In this document: positions 1 through 8,711 of the stretch, piece by piece | Layout of the letters: every line of letters starts with the position of its first letter | How positions within the stretch are numbered: the first letter of the stretch is position 1 | Source of the DNA: Hoeflea sp. 108 | GTDB lineage: Bacteria > Pseudomonadota > Alphaproteobacteria > Rhizobiales > Rhizobiaceae | Direction: 5' to 3' | Assembly: GCF_000372965.1 (NCBI RefSeq) | Contig: NZ_KB890024.1 | Location: 4,180,304-4,244,303, forward strand | Length of the DNA stretch: 64,000 bases | Translations under genes and position numbers: made by a program | The notes under the pieces: model-generated | The model's database searches: none | Told to the model about the DNA's origin: nothing | What the model saw: only the letters and a program-made list of their open reading frames with translations

Positions 1-339
1 TGGACGCGTCACGCGCTCTACGCCTTGTTCAACAGCAGCTGGTGCCGCGCGGCCATGGAATCAGCCGGAACGCCGCTTGGCGGCGGCGCGCTCAAACTGG
101 AAGCGACGCACATCCGTCAGGTCCCGGTTCCGGTATTGTCTGACAGCGACTGCCAGACGCTTGACGCGCTCGGGCAGCAGTTGGCGGCATCCGCGCCGTC
201 AGCCCAGCACCAGATCGACATGTTCATGCTGGGCGCGGTGCTGCCCCGCCTCAATGAAAAAGACCTGAAAACGGCGGCGCAGCATATCGAAACCCGCCTC
301 CAGGCCGTGTGTGCTGCCCGTCAAAGGATCGCTTCATGA
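1..339 (+). CDS. C-terminal end of a DNA methyltransferase-like protein (partial at window edge)
   Basis: The frame is open from the first base, so the gene starts outside the window and only about 112 codons are seen. The motif LGGGALKLEATHIRQVPVP, followed by a short helical tail, is typical of the target-recognition or C-terminal region of N6-adenine DNA methyltransferases of the Eco57I/TaqI type. No catalytic motif is in the visible part. The stop codon overlaps the start of the next gene (ATGA), so the two are translationally coupled and probably belong to one defence operon. It could also be the specificity part of a split methylase. The family call is fairly safe; the exact system type cannot be decided without the upstream DNA. 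Confidence 0.65.
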   Translation, partial: WTRHALYALFNSSWCRAAMESAGTPLGGGALKLEATHIRQVPVPVLSDSDCQTLDALGQQLAASAPSAQHQIDMFMLGAVLPRLNEKDLKTAAQHIETRLQAVCAARQRIAS

Positions 340-3300
340 CCGCTGATATAGCCCGCATAAGTGAAACCATCGGACGTTGCCGCATGCTGCGCGACGCGGG
401 TCATGTCGAGGCGGTGCTGCGCGCGGAATTCCAGGGCCGGCTGCGGCTGATGTTTCCAGACACCGCTCATGAAAACTGGATCAACAATTATACAGAAGGC
501 GCGGAAGCGCACACCAAGGTCGGCATGGCCTCCGGCAAGGCGGCCTCCCGATTCATCGATAACCTCGTGGGTTCAACCACGATCGAATATGAATCCGACC
601 TGCGCAACAACGTGAAACGCGATACCGGATACGCGCAGGTGCAGGAGCAGGCCGCAGGACTCGTACGCGCCGGTATGCCGGTCTCGACGGTGCGGGGCGT
701 GCTGTCCGATACAGTCGAATGGTACGCCTATGATGCCGTGCTGACGCCCGGCGTCGATCCGTCTGCCTGCACGGCTGCCGATATTTCGCTGGTCGTTATT
801 GATGAGCTGAAGCTGGCCGACGACGGCGCGGTCTCCGCCGAACGGCTCAGCGCATTCATCCGAAAACATCTGGCGCGCGAACAGTCTCGGCCTTTGCGCG
901 CTGAATTCCTCGCTTCCGATCTAGGCATGGACTCGGTCGCGTACAAAAGCAGTGCCGCGCCTTTGTCGGCGCTGGTGGACGAGGGGAGGAAGGCCGAGCC
1001 CTCAGCCAGCTTGGCAACCGAACTCTGGTCCCGGTTTGTCGATCATCTTGAAAGGCCGACAAGCGCCTTCCGCACGACCGCGTATGTTGATGAAGCCTAC
1101 ATGACCATTCTGGCGCGGCTTCTGAGCGCCAACGTCTTGACAGGAAAAGCACTGCTGAGCACGGACGACGAGCTGCGCGCGATTCTCAACGGCGACTTCT
1201 TCCGTCACAATTTCCAGCTCGAGAATGTCGTCGAGCAAGATTATTTCGGCTGGCTTTTGGGGCCTGCCTACATGGACCGGCTTGTGACTGTGGCCCGCGA
1301 TCTCCAGCGTGACCTCTACGCCTATGATTTCAGCTGGTATCCCGAAGAAGATTTGTTTGGCCGCCTTATGGCGCAACTCGCGCGCCGCAGCCAACGCAAG
1401 CTGCTAGGTCAGGAATGGACGCCGCATTGGCTCGCCCGGCTGCTTGCCGATCGCTGCCTCGATGGCCTTCCTGAGGGCGAGAGCCCGCGCATCGTCGATA
1501 TGTGCTGCGGGTCCGGCACGATGCTCGCCGAAATCATCAAGGCCACAAAGGCGCGTTTCGGCTTTTCCACCATCGACAAGCTGGAAGATGTCGCGACCGG
1601 CTTTGACATTGACCCGCTGGCCGTCAGCCTGGCCAAGACCACATGGGTTGTCAGCCTGTCGGTCGAGATCAAGGCGGCGACGAAACCGATTGTGATCCCC
1701 GTCTATCATGCGGATTCGCTGTTCGCCGTCACGCCGGTTTCAGCCTCAGTGCCGCTGGTTGGCGAGAGCGATACGATTCCCGTATCGCTTGACGGTACGA
1801 CGATTCTGCTGCCGACGGCGCTGGTACAGCCGGCATATCGCGACTTTTTCGACCGTATCGTTGACTGGGCCTATGACGAAGCGCGCGAAGCGCAGCGGCG
1901 CGGCACGGTTGCGGGTTTCAGCAAGGCGGACGCGGACGGCTTTCTCGACGGCGCCATCGCGGCGTTCAGCGTCAGCCTGTCGCCGGAGCTCCACAAACAG
2001 CTCTCTGCCGCGCTTTACCCGCTGGCGCATCGCATGGCCGAACTGGCCGTGGCGGGACGCAACGGCATTTGGGCCTTCATCCTGCGGAACACATACAGGC
2101 CGGGGCTTTTGACTGGCCACTTTAACGGGCTTGTTTCCAATCCGCCGTGGCTGGCGATGAGCGGGCTGGCCGATAATCCATACAGGGACCTGCTCAAAGG
2201 CAGAGCAAAGCTCTACGGCATCCAGCCAGCGGGGCAGTCATTTCTCCATCTTGAGCTGGGAACGATGCACCTGCTTCATGCCATCGACCGTTATCTCGCG
2301 CCGGATGCCTCCGTCGCCTGCCTTGTGCCGGGTACGGTGCTGAACGGGAACCATCACGAGAGGCTGCGGCAGCATGAATTCCTGAACAGCGAACGTCCCG
2401 TGCCGTTCGACATTGCCGAGGTGTGGCAGGTCGCACCCGGAACCTTTAAATATCCCGGCGCGGCGCTGATCGGCCATAAGAGGACGGACAGGACCGGGCT
2501 TCCACGATCTGCCTTTGCCGGTCTCGTCGCGACAGACGCGGGACTGGATACCGCCGATTTTTCTATCCGCAATATCGGCACGGCGCGGAGCGCATGGGTG
2601 CTCGAAAAGGGCGGCAGTCCGGCGGCGACCGGTGGCGGAGGACGGCTGCCGCAGCAAGGGGCCGATCTCATGCCGCGCACAGCCGTGTGCGTCAACATCA
2701 TCCAAGATTCAGGTGCGGAATACCGCGTCGATACGCCGACGCGTACGTCCCCCTGGGGCTTTACGATCAAGTCGGCCAAGGAAATGGCCACCGAACGCTT
2801 TCCCGGCCATGTCGCGCCCCGCTTCATCTTCCGTATGGCGCAGTCGGAAAACTTGCTTCCGTTTGTTCTCGGCGTCCATCGTGCGCCCCTGGCCCTGCCG
2901 GCGCTGCGCGCACCAGATGGTACGTGGAGCATTCTCGACGAGTCTGAAATCCGTCGTCAGGGATTTACCCAGACGGCGCGGCGCTTCGCGGCGATAAACC
3001 AGAAACTCAAGGGGGTCGGAAAAGGGAAATCACTGCAAGAGCGCGTCGATGAGAGGGGCAAGCTGTCGAAGCAGGTCTTCGGTGCCGATGGCTATCTCAT
3101 ACTGGCCGGTGCCGGCGGCAAGATCATATGCGCTGCGTGCGTTCCGCTCGCGCAGGCGCAGGATGTTGTCGTTGACCAGACCCTCTACTGGAAGGTTGTC
3201 GCGGATGAGCGGGAAGCGTGGTTCCAGGTGGGCATGCTCAACAGCGTGGCCTTGACCAACGCCACCCTCGCGTTCAACCCGAAAGGCGATTTCGGCGAAC

Positions 3301-3590
3301 GGCATCTCCATACACTGCCATACCGAATGATGCCCGCTTACGACCCCGGCAATGACGATCATAAGAAGATCGCCGGTCTGGCAAAGGATCTTGCTGCCCT
3401 TGCCGCCGGTCATTGCACGACAGACGCTTATTTGGGCGACCCCGCAAAGGCTTTGCCGGCACGCCGGCGGAAATTGCGCGCGCTGCTCGAAGCATCGCCG
3501 CTGTTGCCGCAGCTTGAGACCCTTGCTGCGCTTGTATTGGACGCGACACCGGTGGCAACGCTCGATTCCGATGTGATCGAGGAAGGGTGA
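336..3590 (+). CDS. Type IIG-like restriction-modification protein: nuclease-like N-terminus plus N6-adenine DNA methylase
   Basis: A 1084-aa protein. Near residue 388 it has the AdoMet-binding motif I (VDMCCGSGTMLAE), followed by FDIDPLAVSLA, and near residue 600 the catalytic NPPW motif of N6-adenine methylases. Residues 72-135 look like the N-terminal nuclease of Eco57I-type fused enzymes: Asp75, the strand TTIEYESD (Glu84, Glu86) and GVLSDTVEWYAYD. A classical PD-(D/E)XK site would have Lys at 86, so nuclease activity is uncertain. After residue 800 the sequence resembles a target-recognition domain. I chose the ATG that overlaps the upstream stop as ATGA; a GTG 27 bases upstream is possible but lies inside the previous gene. 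It is three bases from the PLD gene. The likely role is host DNA methylation and possibly cleavage of foreign DNA. Confidence 0.75.
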   Translation: MTADIARISETIGRCRMLRDAGHVEAVLRAEFQGRLRLMFPDTAHENWINNYTEGAEAHTKVGMASGKAASRFIDNLVGSTTIEYESDLRNNVKRDTGYAQVQEQAAGLVRAGMPVSTVRGVLSDTVEWYAYDAVLTPGVDPSACTAADISLVVIDELKLADDGAVSAERLSAFIRKHLAREQSRPLRAEFLASDLGMDSVAYKSSAAPLSALVDEGRKAEPSASLATELWSRFVDHLERPTSAFRTTAYVDEAYMTILARLLSANVLTGKALLSTDDELRAILNGDFFRHNFQLENVVEQDYFGWLLGPAYMDRLVTVARDLQRDLYAYDFSWYPEEDLFGRLMAQLARRSQRKLLGQEWTPHWLARLLADRCLDGLPEGESPRIVDMCCGSGTMLAEIIKATKARFGFSTIDKLEDVATGFDIDPLAVSLAKTTWVVSLSVEIKAATKPIVIPVYHADSLFAVTPVSASVPLVGESDTIPVSLDGTTILLPTALVQPAYRDFFDRIVDWAYDEAREAQRRGTVAGFSKADADGFLDGAIAAFSVSLSPELHKQLSAALYPLAHRMAELAVAGRNGIWAFILRNTYRPGLLTGHFNGLVSNPPWLAMSGLADNPYRDLLKGRAKLYGIQPAGQSFLHLELGTMHLLHAIDRYLAPDASVACLVPGTVLNGNHHERLRQHEFLNSERPVPFDIAEVWQVAPGTFKYPGAALIGHKRTDRTGLPRSAFAGLVATDAGLDTADFSIRNIGTARSAWVLEKGGSPAATGGGGRLPQQGADLMPRTAVCVNIIQDSGAEYRVDTPTRTSPWGFTIKSAKEMATERFPGHVAPRFIFRMAQSENLLPFVLGVHRAPLALPALRAPDGTWSILDESEIRRQGFTQTARRFAAINQKLKGVGKGKSLQERVDERGKLSKQVFGADGYLILAGAGGKIICAACVPLAQAQDVVVDQTLYWKVVADEREAWFQVGMLNSVALTNATLAFNPKGDFGERHLHTLPYRMMPAYDPGNDDHKKIAGLAKDLAALAAGHCTTDAYLGDPAKALPARRRKLRALLEASPLLPQLETLAALVLDATPVATLDSDVIEEG

Positions 3591-3593
3591 CGC

Positions 3594-4679
3594 GTGCTAA
3601 TCGTACAGAATGCCGCAACGCCTGCGAATATTCGCAACGCCGTTGTCGATATGATCGCGGGGGGCGCGACCGACGTGCGCGTAGCATCCGCCTATGTCAC
3701 GCGCGGCGGCGCCAGCATCCTGCTCAACGCACTCGCCGATTCTGTCACCCCTGCGGCGTTTGCCGCCATGCCGAAGACGCTAGTAACATCATTCGACTTC
3801 GGCCTCACGGAGCCGCAAGCCTTGCGGCATTGGCAAGAATCGGGAAATGCGACAGTGCATGTCTCGGGGGCACAAAGGCTTGCCCAGGGCTCACTGATGC
3901 CGCTGCGGGCATTTCACCCCAAACTCTACACGTTCGGCAGGAACGCGCAGAGCTGTAGCGCGCTGATCGGTTCCGCCAACCTCACCAGTCGCGGGTTCAG
4001 CGTGAACACGGAGGCCGCGTGGCTTCAGCAGGACGTTCCGCGCGCGTCAATCGATGCCGCTCTGGCGAGCGCGTGTTTTGATACAACGCCTCTTACCGAG
4101 GAATTGCTACAGGCGTATGCGGCGCTGCGGCAGGCGCAACCGCCGCCAGCAGAAATAGAACAGGAAGCGCAGCCCGTAGCGCAGCCAGCACCGATTAATG
4201 TTGGTGCGCTGCCCTTGTTCAGGGTCGCCATCGACACGGGCGCTGTTAATCCCGCGAACTACAGCGCCATGTGGATCCACGGCGAAGCCCTGCAAGGCGG
4301 GTCACGCAACCAGCTTGAACTTCCTCGCGGCGGTCACAGGTTTTTTGGTTTCGTGTTCACGCAATACGACTATCCCCACAATTTGACGATCGGGGAGCCG
4401 GTTCTTCGCAGCGGTGCGCGCGCATGGAACGACCGCCGTCTGACATGGCACGGCAATAACCGTATGGAACGAATGAATTTGCCGACCGCTACACAGGGCG
4501 GATTCGAATATGCCGACACGGCTGTCATGTTTCGCCGTCTGGCGGACGGCTCATTCGAGTTGATTGTCACGCCGTGGGATTCAGACCTGGCACGTTCGTG
4601 GCGGCAGGCTTCGGCACAGCGGCAAGCCCTATTTCGCCTCGGCACAGTCGCGACGAGCCGGGTTGTAGGACTGTTGTAG
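3594..4679 (+). CDS. PLD-family (single HKD) nuclease-like protein
   Basis: A 361-aa protein starting at GTG three bases after the methylase stop, with GAGGAAGG as ribosome-binding site. The core has HPKLYTFG (HxK) followed by ALIGSANLTSRGF and a downstream Glu near residue 142. This is the arrangement of phospholipase D-type nucleases such as the BfiI and NgoFVII restriction enzymes and of the DrmC protein of DISARM. One HKD motif implies an active site formed by a dimer. Residues 185-200 are rich in Gln, Pro and Glu and look like a linker. The remaining C-terminal part has no motif I recognise and may bind DNA. Its position behind the methylase suggests it is the restriction effector or an accessory nuclease. 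Confidence 0.75.
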   Translation: MLIVQNAATPANIRNAVVDMIAGGATDVRVASAYVTRGGASILLNALADSVTPAAFAAMPKTLVTSFDFGLTEPQALRHWQESGNATVHVSGAQRLAQGSLMPLRAFHPKLYTFGRNAQSCSALIGSANLTSRGFSVNTEAAWLQQDVPRASIDAALASACFDTTPLTEELLQAYAALRQAQPPPAEIEQEAQPVAQPAPINVGALPLFRVAIDTGAVNPANYSAMWIHGEALQGGSRNQLELPRGGHRFFGFVFTQYDYPHNLTIGEPVLRSGARAWNDRRLTWHGNNRMERMNLPTATQGGFEYADTAVMFRRLADGSFELIVTPWDSDLARSWRQASAQRQALFRLGTVATSRVVGLL

Positions 4680-4783
4680 GAATAGGGGGAGCGCCGGGCG
4701 TGTCTCCGTATTCGTCGAAGATGCCCGGTCCCTCTTTCTGTTCGCCTCCGCCCTAACGGCGAACGCCTGTTTTTCGCACGCTA

Positions 4784-7402
4784 TCATGTCAGAGCATTCT
4801 GCCTTGCCCTGATCGATTCCGCCCAGTCGGCGAGGATTTTGATGTCGGCGAGGATATCGTCCGGGGGAGGAACGGCACCGTCTCGCGCGCGCGACGGGTC
4901 ATGCGCCTCCACTAGGTCGCTGCATTTCTTGAAGTTCTTGCGGAAAGTTTCGACGTCCGCGCCTTCGATGACCGTCACCCTTTTGAGATTCTTGGTGTCG
5001 ATATAGTCCCGGTGCCGGTGGATGACCCCGGCAAAAGCCACGTCTTCGAGCCCGCGCTCCCATGTTGCCCGAAGCCGGTCATAAATCTTCACTGCGGTGT
5101 CGCGATATCCTTCTTCATCGTTCGCATCGTAGAGCTTGCGTGCCTCCCTTGCCGCTTTTTCCAGCTTATCGATCCGGTCGCGGATGCCGGCATGCTGCCA
5201 GGGCAGTCCCTCGCTGACCATGCCTGTACCGGCAGGACCGCGCGACAGGCTGACGAGCTTCATAGGAAGGCCCTCGCGGGCACCCTTGTCATGCAAGTCG
5301 TTCACAAACACCATATCGTGGGTGAAGACGATGATCTGGCGCGCCCTTGATTCCTCGACCAACCGTTCCGCCACTTTTTCGCGCCAGCGATGATCGAGCG
5401 ATGTCACCGGGTCATCAAACACGAGCGCGGATTTGTGAGACGCCGTTGCCAGTTCGGTGAGGAACGCAGCCAAGGCCACGCATGTTTGCTCGCCCTCGCT
5501 CAGGACCATGTGGACCTTGGCTTTCGGGTTGGCAAAAAGGCGCACCTGATAGTTGGGAGAGCCGTATTGCCCGCCTGACCGCACGATTTCCACGCGCACT
5601 TTTTCCGCAGCGAGACGGACAATTTCCGACTGGAACTGATCGCGCATCTTCGGGGTGATGACGTTATCGGCGATGTCATTCCCGAGCTTGGTAATGGCGT
5701 TCGTCGCCGTGTCCGCGATGCAGGCGCGGAGTATCCGCAGATCGTCCAGGCGCTTTATTTCCTTCTTTGCGGTTTCGAGCAGGTCAGGAACCGCCCCCCG
5801 GTCCTTCAGGGCGTCGCGTTCCAGGATCAGTTTGTTGCGACCTTCTATGTCGGCAGCTTCATCAAGCTCTACAGCATAGGCTTCAAGCGTGCCCGCCAGC
5901 GTCTCCAGTTCAGCTTTTGGCGAAGGCGCGAGCGGCGGCAGCACAAGCGCATCAGCAGACGAAAGCGCGCGGAGGCATTTAAGGCGCCGCAAATCCGCAC
6001 TGGCGACGAAGCGCAGAACGCGGCGGGCGAGGCTGCCATGTTGGAGGGCTATGCGCCGCCGCGCCTGCGCCATTACGCGCACATCCAGTTTGCGCGTCCT
6101 GAACGCGGCAAGCGCATCGGTGAATTCCTGCTCGGCGCTTGACGCCTGTGACTCGGCATCGGCTCGGATGAACGCCTCGAAACCTCCCATGCGGCTCTTG
6201 GCTTCAGGGCTGAGCGGCTGATGGCAAAGAACGCAGGCTTCGTCGCCCGCAGGCGGGAAGGCTGAACCGGCATATGCCGTTTGTTCAGAGTAGCGGCGCG
6301 CCGCCTCCCACAAGGTGCGCCACGTTTCCGCGCCGACGCCGGGAATAGCAAGGCCGTCGAACATATCACGCGCGGCGAGATTGGCCGCTGCCCGCTTACT
6401 TCTTGCCGCGTCGGCCAGTGCCTTCAGCCTGACCAGCGGTTCGTCGTTATAGGTGGTGGCGATCCTGTTCAGGGTCGCTATCAGTTGCCGCACGTTTCCG
6501 GCAAAGAGCCGCTGTTCGGCGGCGGCGTCCGCGGGGTTCTTCAGAAGGTCCTCATCAAGGCGCGCCAGCCTTGCGCGTTCATCGGCGGTCATCTCGCCGA
6601 GCTTCTCGAAGGCCGCCAGGTTGGTGTTATGGCTCAGGGCCGACATGATCGCACCCACCGGCGTGGCGATATTCCATGTCGGCTTTTCAAACACCGGGTC
6701 ACGGACAGCCTGGAGCTGCGTTTCTTCAGCGCCCAGTTTTTGCTTGAGCGCCTGGCAAACGCCCGCGAGGTCGTCGGGAATGTCCAGCCCGAAGGGCCTG
6801 AAAGCTACTTCGTTCTTTTCCTGCACATGCACCGATCCGCAGTCCCGGTCAAAGACGCTGACTGCCGACAGCACCGCGTCCGGCTTGCCGTCATCCGTCC
6901 AGCTGACAGGCGGTTCGGCTGTTCCGTCCTTGAGGATTGTGAAGGTGCCTGTTGCCTTGCCCGCCGCCGGCGGGTTGTAGGCGTCGGGCATGATCTCGCC
7001 GGCTTTGCGGGCGCGGCAGGCTCGCTTGAGCACGCGCCCATAACCGGATTTGCCGGACCCGTTCGGCCCGTAGACGATAGTGAGCCCGGCCGGTTCAAAC
7101 GGCAAAGTCTGGCTCGGGGCAAGCTGGTTCACACCGGCAATGTCGCCGACGCTCACGAGAGCTATCGCTTCACCGCCCACGGGGGCTGCCGGCAGATGTG
7201 CCGCTTCGAGCATCGCCGCTTCCAACGTGATGCCAGCGGCCCCATGCTCTTTTTTGCACAAGGCCAGTACGTCGGTGACAGCCGCGTCATCGGGAGTCCC
7301 ACCGATCACGATCCGGCGCAGCGCATCCCTTTGCCAGAGAGGACGTTCACCCGACCAGTCAAGTATGGCTTCAAGCACTGTCTTGTTTGCTTTAGTGTTC
7401 AC
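4784..7402 (-). CDS. RloC/PrrC-like AAA_13 ATPase with zinc hook, probable anticodon nuclease
   Basis: An 872-aa protein. It has Walker A GPNGSGKS (112-119), a CVLC zinc-hook motif (390-393) between two helical stretches, the ABC-type signature LSEGEQ (634-639), Walker B LVFDDP followed by TSLD (660-670) and a FTHD switch His. Rad50-like ATPase halves around a hook plus an extra C-terminal domain is the plan of RloC. The C-terminal domain has LRATWE (Arg778, Glu782) and EAHDPS (His834), which fits the Arg-Glu-His set of the PrrC/RloC anticodon nucleases, though the Glu-to-His distance is longer than in PrrC. RloC cuts tRNA anticodons after DNA damage or restriction failure. The GTG start matches where the family begins; an ATG ten codons upstream (at 7432) is the alternative. 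It is convergent with the restriction-type genes. Confidence 0.7.
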   Translation of the reverse strand: MNTKANKTVLEAILDWSGERPLWQRDALRRIVIGGTPDDAAVTDVLALCKKEHGAAGITLEAAMLEAAHLPAAPVGGEAIALVSVGDIAGVNQLAPSQTLPFEPAGLTIVYGPNGSGKSGYGRVLKRACRARKAGEIMPDAYNPPAAGKATGTFTILKDGTAEPPVSWTDDGKPDAVLSAVSVFDRDCGSVHVQEKNEVAFRPFGLDIPDDLAGVCQALKQKLGAEETQLQAVRDPVFEKPTWNIATPVGAIMSALSHNTNLAAFEKLGEMTADERARLARLDEDLLKNPADAAAEQRLFAGNVRQLIATLNRIATTYNDEPLVRLKALADAARSKRAAANLAARDMFDGLAIPGVGAETWRTLWEAARRYSEQTAYAGSAFPPAGDEACVLCHQPLSPEAKSRMGGFEAFIRADAESQASSAEQEFTDALAAFRTRKLDVRVMAQARRRIALQHGSLARRVLRFVASADLRRLKCLRALSSADALVLPPLAPSPKAELETLAGTLEAYAVELDEAADIEGRNKLILERDALKDRGAVPDLLETAKKEIKRLDDLRILRACIADTATNAITKLGNDIADNVITPKMRDQFQSEIVRLAAEKVRVEIVRSGGQYGSPNYQVRLFANPKAKVHMVLSEGEQTCVALAAFLTELATASHKSALVFDDPVTSLDHRWREKVAERLVEESRARQIIVFTHDMVFVNDLHDKGAREGLPMKLVSLSRGPAGTGMVSEGLPWQHAGIRDRIDKLEKAAREARKLYDANDEEGYRDTAVKIYDRLRATWERGLEDVAFAGVIHRHRDYIDTKNLKRVTVIEGADVETFRKNFKKCSDLVEAHDPSRARDGAVPPPDDILADIKILADWAESIRARQNALT

Positions 7403-7432
7403 CCTTAGCCCCCAAGATGAATCAACACCCAT

Positions 7433-7864
7433 GCAGTGAAGTTAGCGCATGTAAACCTCAATCTGGCGAACGAAAGTTGTTTTCCCCCTCTGTCAGCTCC
7501 ACCGGTTGTCATTCGCCAATCCCAGCGATCGGTAGCTCAGACTGCGCCCAAATGGGCCTTCGACGGATGGGAGGACTCGAACGCTTACGGTGAAATGGCT
7601 CCCGAGATCGTCTGCAGAGATGGCAAGTTCACGAACCTGCTTTGCCGCTCGCCAAAGACGCGGACACGTACTGAGCACAGATTGAATTTGTCAGACCACC
7701 GGACGGCGCCGATTACCGCCGACCTTCCGCTCTCGCTTTGCACCTATTCTGCACCTAGGCATATTTGACACGTGAGAGCCATCTGGCCACGCGGACCATA
7801 AGCCGCTGATACTAAATGGGAAACGGTCGGTCTTATTTTTCTGTGGATTGGTAGACAAACCACT
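7433..7864. other. Island end region with no recognisable gene
   Basis: This stretch between the RloC-like gene and the tRNA-Leu remnant has no frame with coding character that I can support. It contains a direct repeat TGCACCTA at about 7738 and 7751 (eight bases, thirteen apart), which could be arm-type integrase sites but is too short to prove it. No integrase gene lies in the window, so if one exists it is at the other end of the island. Some 3'-tRNA-like bases (GTTCGAGTCC on the minus strand near 7577) are present but do not fold into a T-arm. Confidence 0.4.
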
Positions 7865-7903
7865 TTTTGAGTCGAGCGCGTCTACCAATTCCGCCATAGG
7901 GGC
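7865..7903 (-). pseudogene. tRNA-Leu(CAA), 5' half only, cut in the anticodon loop
   Basis: Reading the minus strand from 7903, the bases follow tRNA-Leu exactly: acceptor strand GCCCCTA, a D-arm with GGCGGAATTGGTAGACG, the anticodon stem CTCGA and the loop CTCAAAA with anticodon CAA. The 3' stem strand should be TCGAG but the sequence reads AGTGG. No variable arm, T-arm or 3' acceptor strand follows within the next 150 bases. The gene is therefore broken exactly where the accessory island begins, which points to insertion or deletion in the anticodon loop. An intact copy must exist elsewhere, perhaps at the far end of the island. Confidence 0.7.
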
Positions 7904-8086
7904 CTGCCCTAAATGGACAGAACGGTGGCGGACTATACGGTCAGGCACCCTGCCGTCAACTGCTCCGACGCGTGAATGTGCGACAGATTGTGCGTGCTGT
8001 GCCGGTTTCGCATTCGTGAAGGCCTCACGCATTGTGCGCTACAGCAATTCTTCCTAAACAGGCAGCGCGTAATCCAAGGGGGCCAG
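7904..8086. other. Upstream region of the DedA/YqaA-like gene
   Basis: This short region lies between the tRNA-Leu remnant and the first core gene. It should carry the old tRNA-Leu promoter (minus strand) and the promoter of the membrane-protein gene (plus strand). I see no clear -35/-10 pair and no gene. A good ribosome-binding site (AAGGGGG) lies just before the ATG at 8087. Confidence 0.35.
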
Positions 8087-8674
8087 ATGCTTCGCCGACT
8101 CTACGACTGGACCTTGTCGCTCGCGGCAAGGAAATCCGCCGAATGGTGGCTGGCCTTCATCGCCTTCGTCGAAAGCTCGGTCTTCCTCGTCCCAGCCGAT
8201 GTGCTTTACCTGCCGATGGCGCTGTCGCGCCCCGACAAGGCATACCGCTATGCCATTATCGCCACGGTCGCCTCGGTGCTGGGCGGCATTGCCGGCTGGT
8301 ACATCGGCCACTACGCCTTCGAGGCCGTCGCCAAGCCCGTGCTCGAATTCTACGGCAAGTATGACGAATTCGAAGCGCTCAAGGTGTCATCGGGCGCCGG
8401 CATCATCCTGTTGATGCTCGTCACGTCGGGGCTGTCGCATCTGCCGCCGATCAAGGTGGTGACCATTCTCGCCGGCGTCGTCAGCTTCCCGCTCGGCTGG
8501 TTCATCGTCTCGGCGATCATTGCCCGCGGCGCCCGCTTCCTGTTCCTCGCCTGGCTGCTCAGGACCTATGGCGAGCCGATCCGCGAGTTCATCGAGAAGC
8601 GACTGGGACTGCTGGCCGGCATCGCTGCCGCTGCCCTCATTTTGCTCTATCTTCTCGTCAGATACCTCCACTGA
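8087..8674 (+). CDS. YqaA/DedA-family (VTT domain) inner-membrane protein
   Basis: A 195-aa protein with about four to five hydrophobic segments. It has the family features AFVESSVFLVPADVLYLPMAL near residue 25 and SGLSHLPPIKV near residue 115, seen in YqaA proteins of the SNARE-associated/VTT superfamily. DedA relatives act in membrane homeostasis and probably in lipid (undecaprenyl phosphate) translocation; for the YqaA branch the substrate is not known. The ATG is chosen because AAGGGGG stands five bases upstream; earlier in-frame starts would put unrelated residues before the conserved N-terminus. It is followed after 37 bases by dsbB, probably in one operon. Confidence 0.75.
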   Translation: MLRRLYDWTLSLAARKSAEWWLAFIAFVESSVFLVPADVLYLPMALSRPDKAYRYAIIATVASVLGGIAGWYIGHYAFEAVAKPVLEFYGKYDEFEALKVSSGAGIILLMLVTSGLSHLPPIKVVTILAGVVSFPLGWFIVSAIIARGARFLFLAWLLRTYGEPIREFIEKRLGLLAGIAAAALILLYLLVRYLH

Positions 8675-8711
8675 ACGGCAATTGCCTGTAACAACAGCTG
8701 GGCACCAAAGA

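Noticed and set aside
6281..7408. A 375-aa plus-strand frame
   Set aside because: Antisense to the RloC-like gene, which has clear motifs.
7530..7545. GGTAGCTCAG on the plus strand, like a tRNA D-arm
   Set aside because: No acceptor stem, anticodon arm or T-arm on that strand.
7565..7590. GTTCGAGTCC on the minus strand as a T-arm of the missing tRNA half
   Set aside because: Flanking bases do not pair into a five-bp stem and no acceptor strand follows.
7691..8032. Minus-strand frame that reads MAELVDALDSKSG
   Set aside because: This is the translation of the tRNA-Leu 5' half, a well-known false protein; reported as tRNA remnant.
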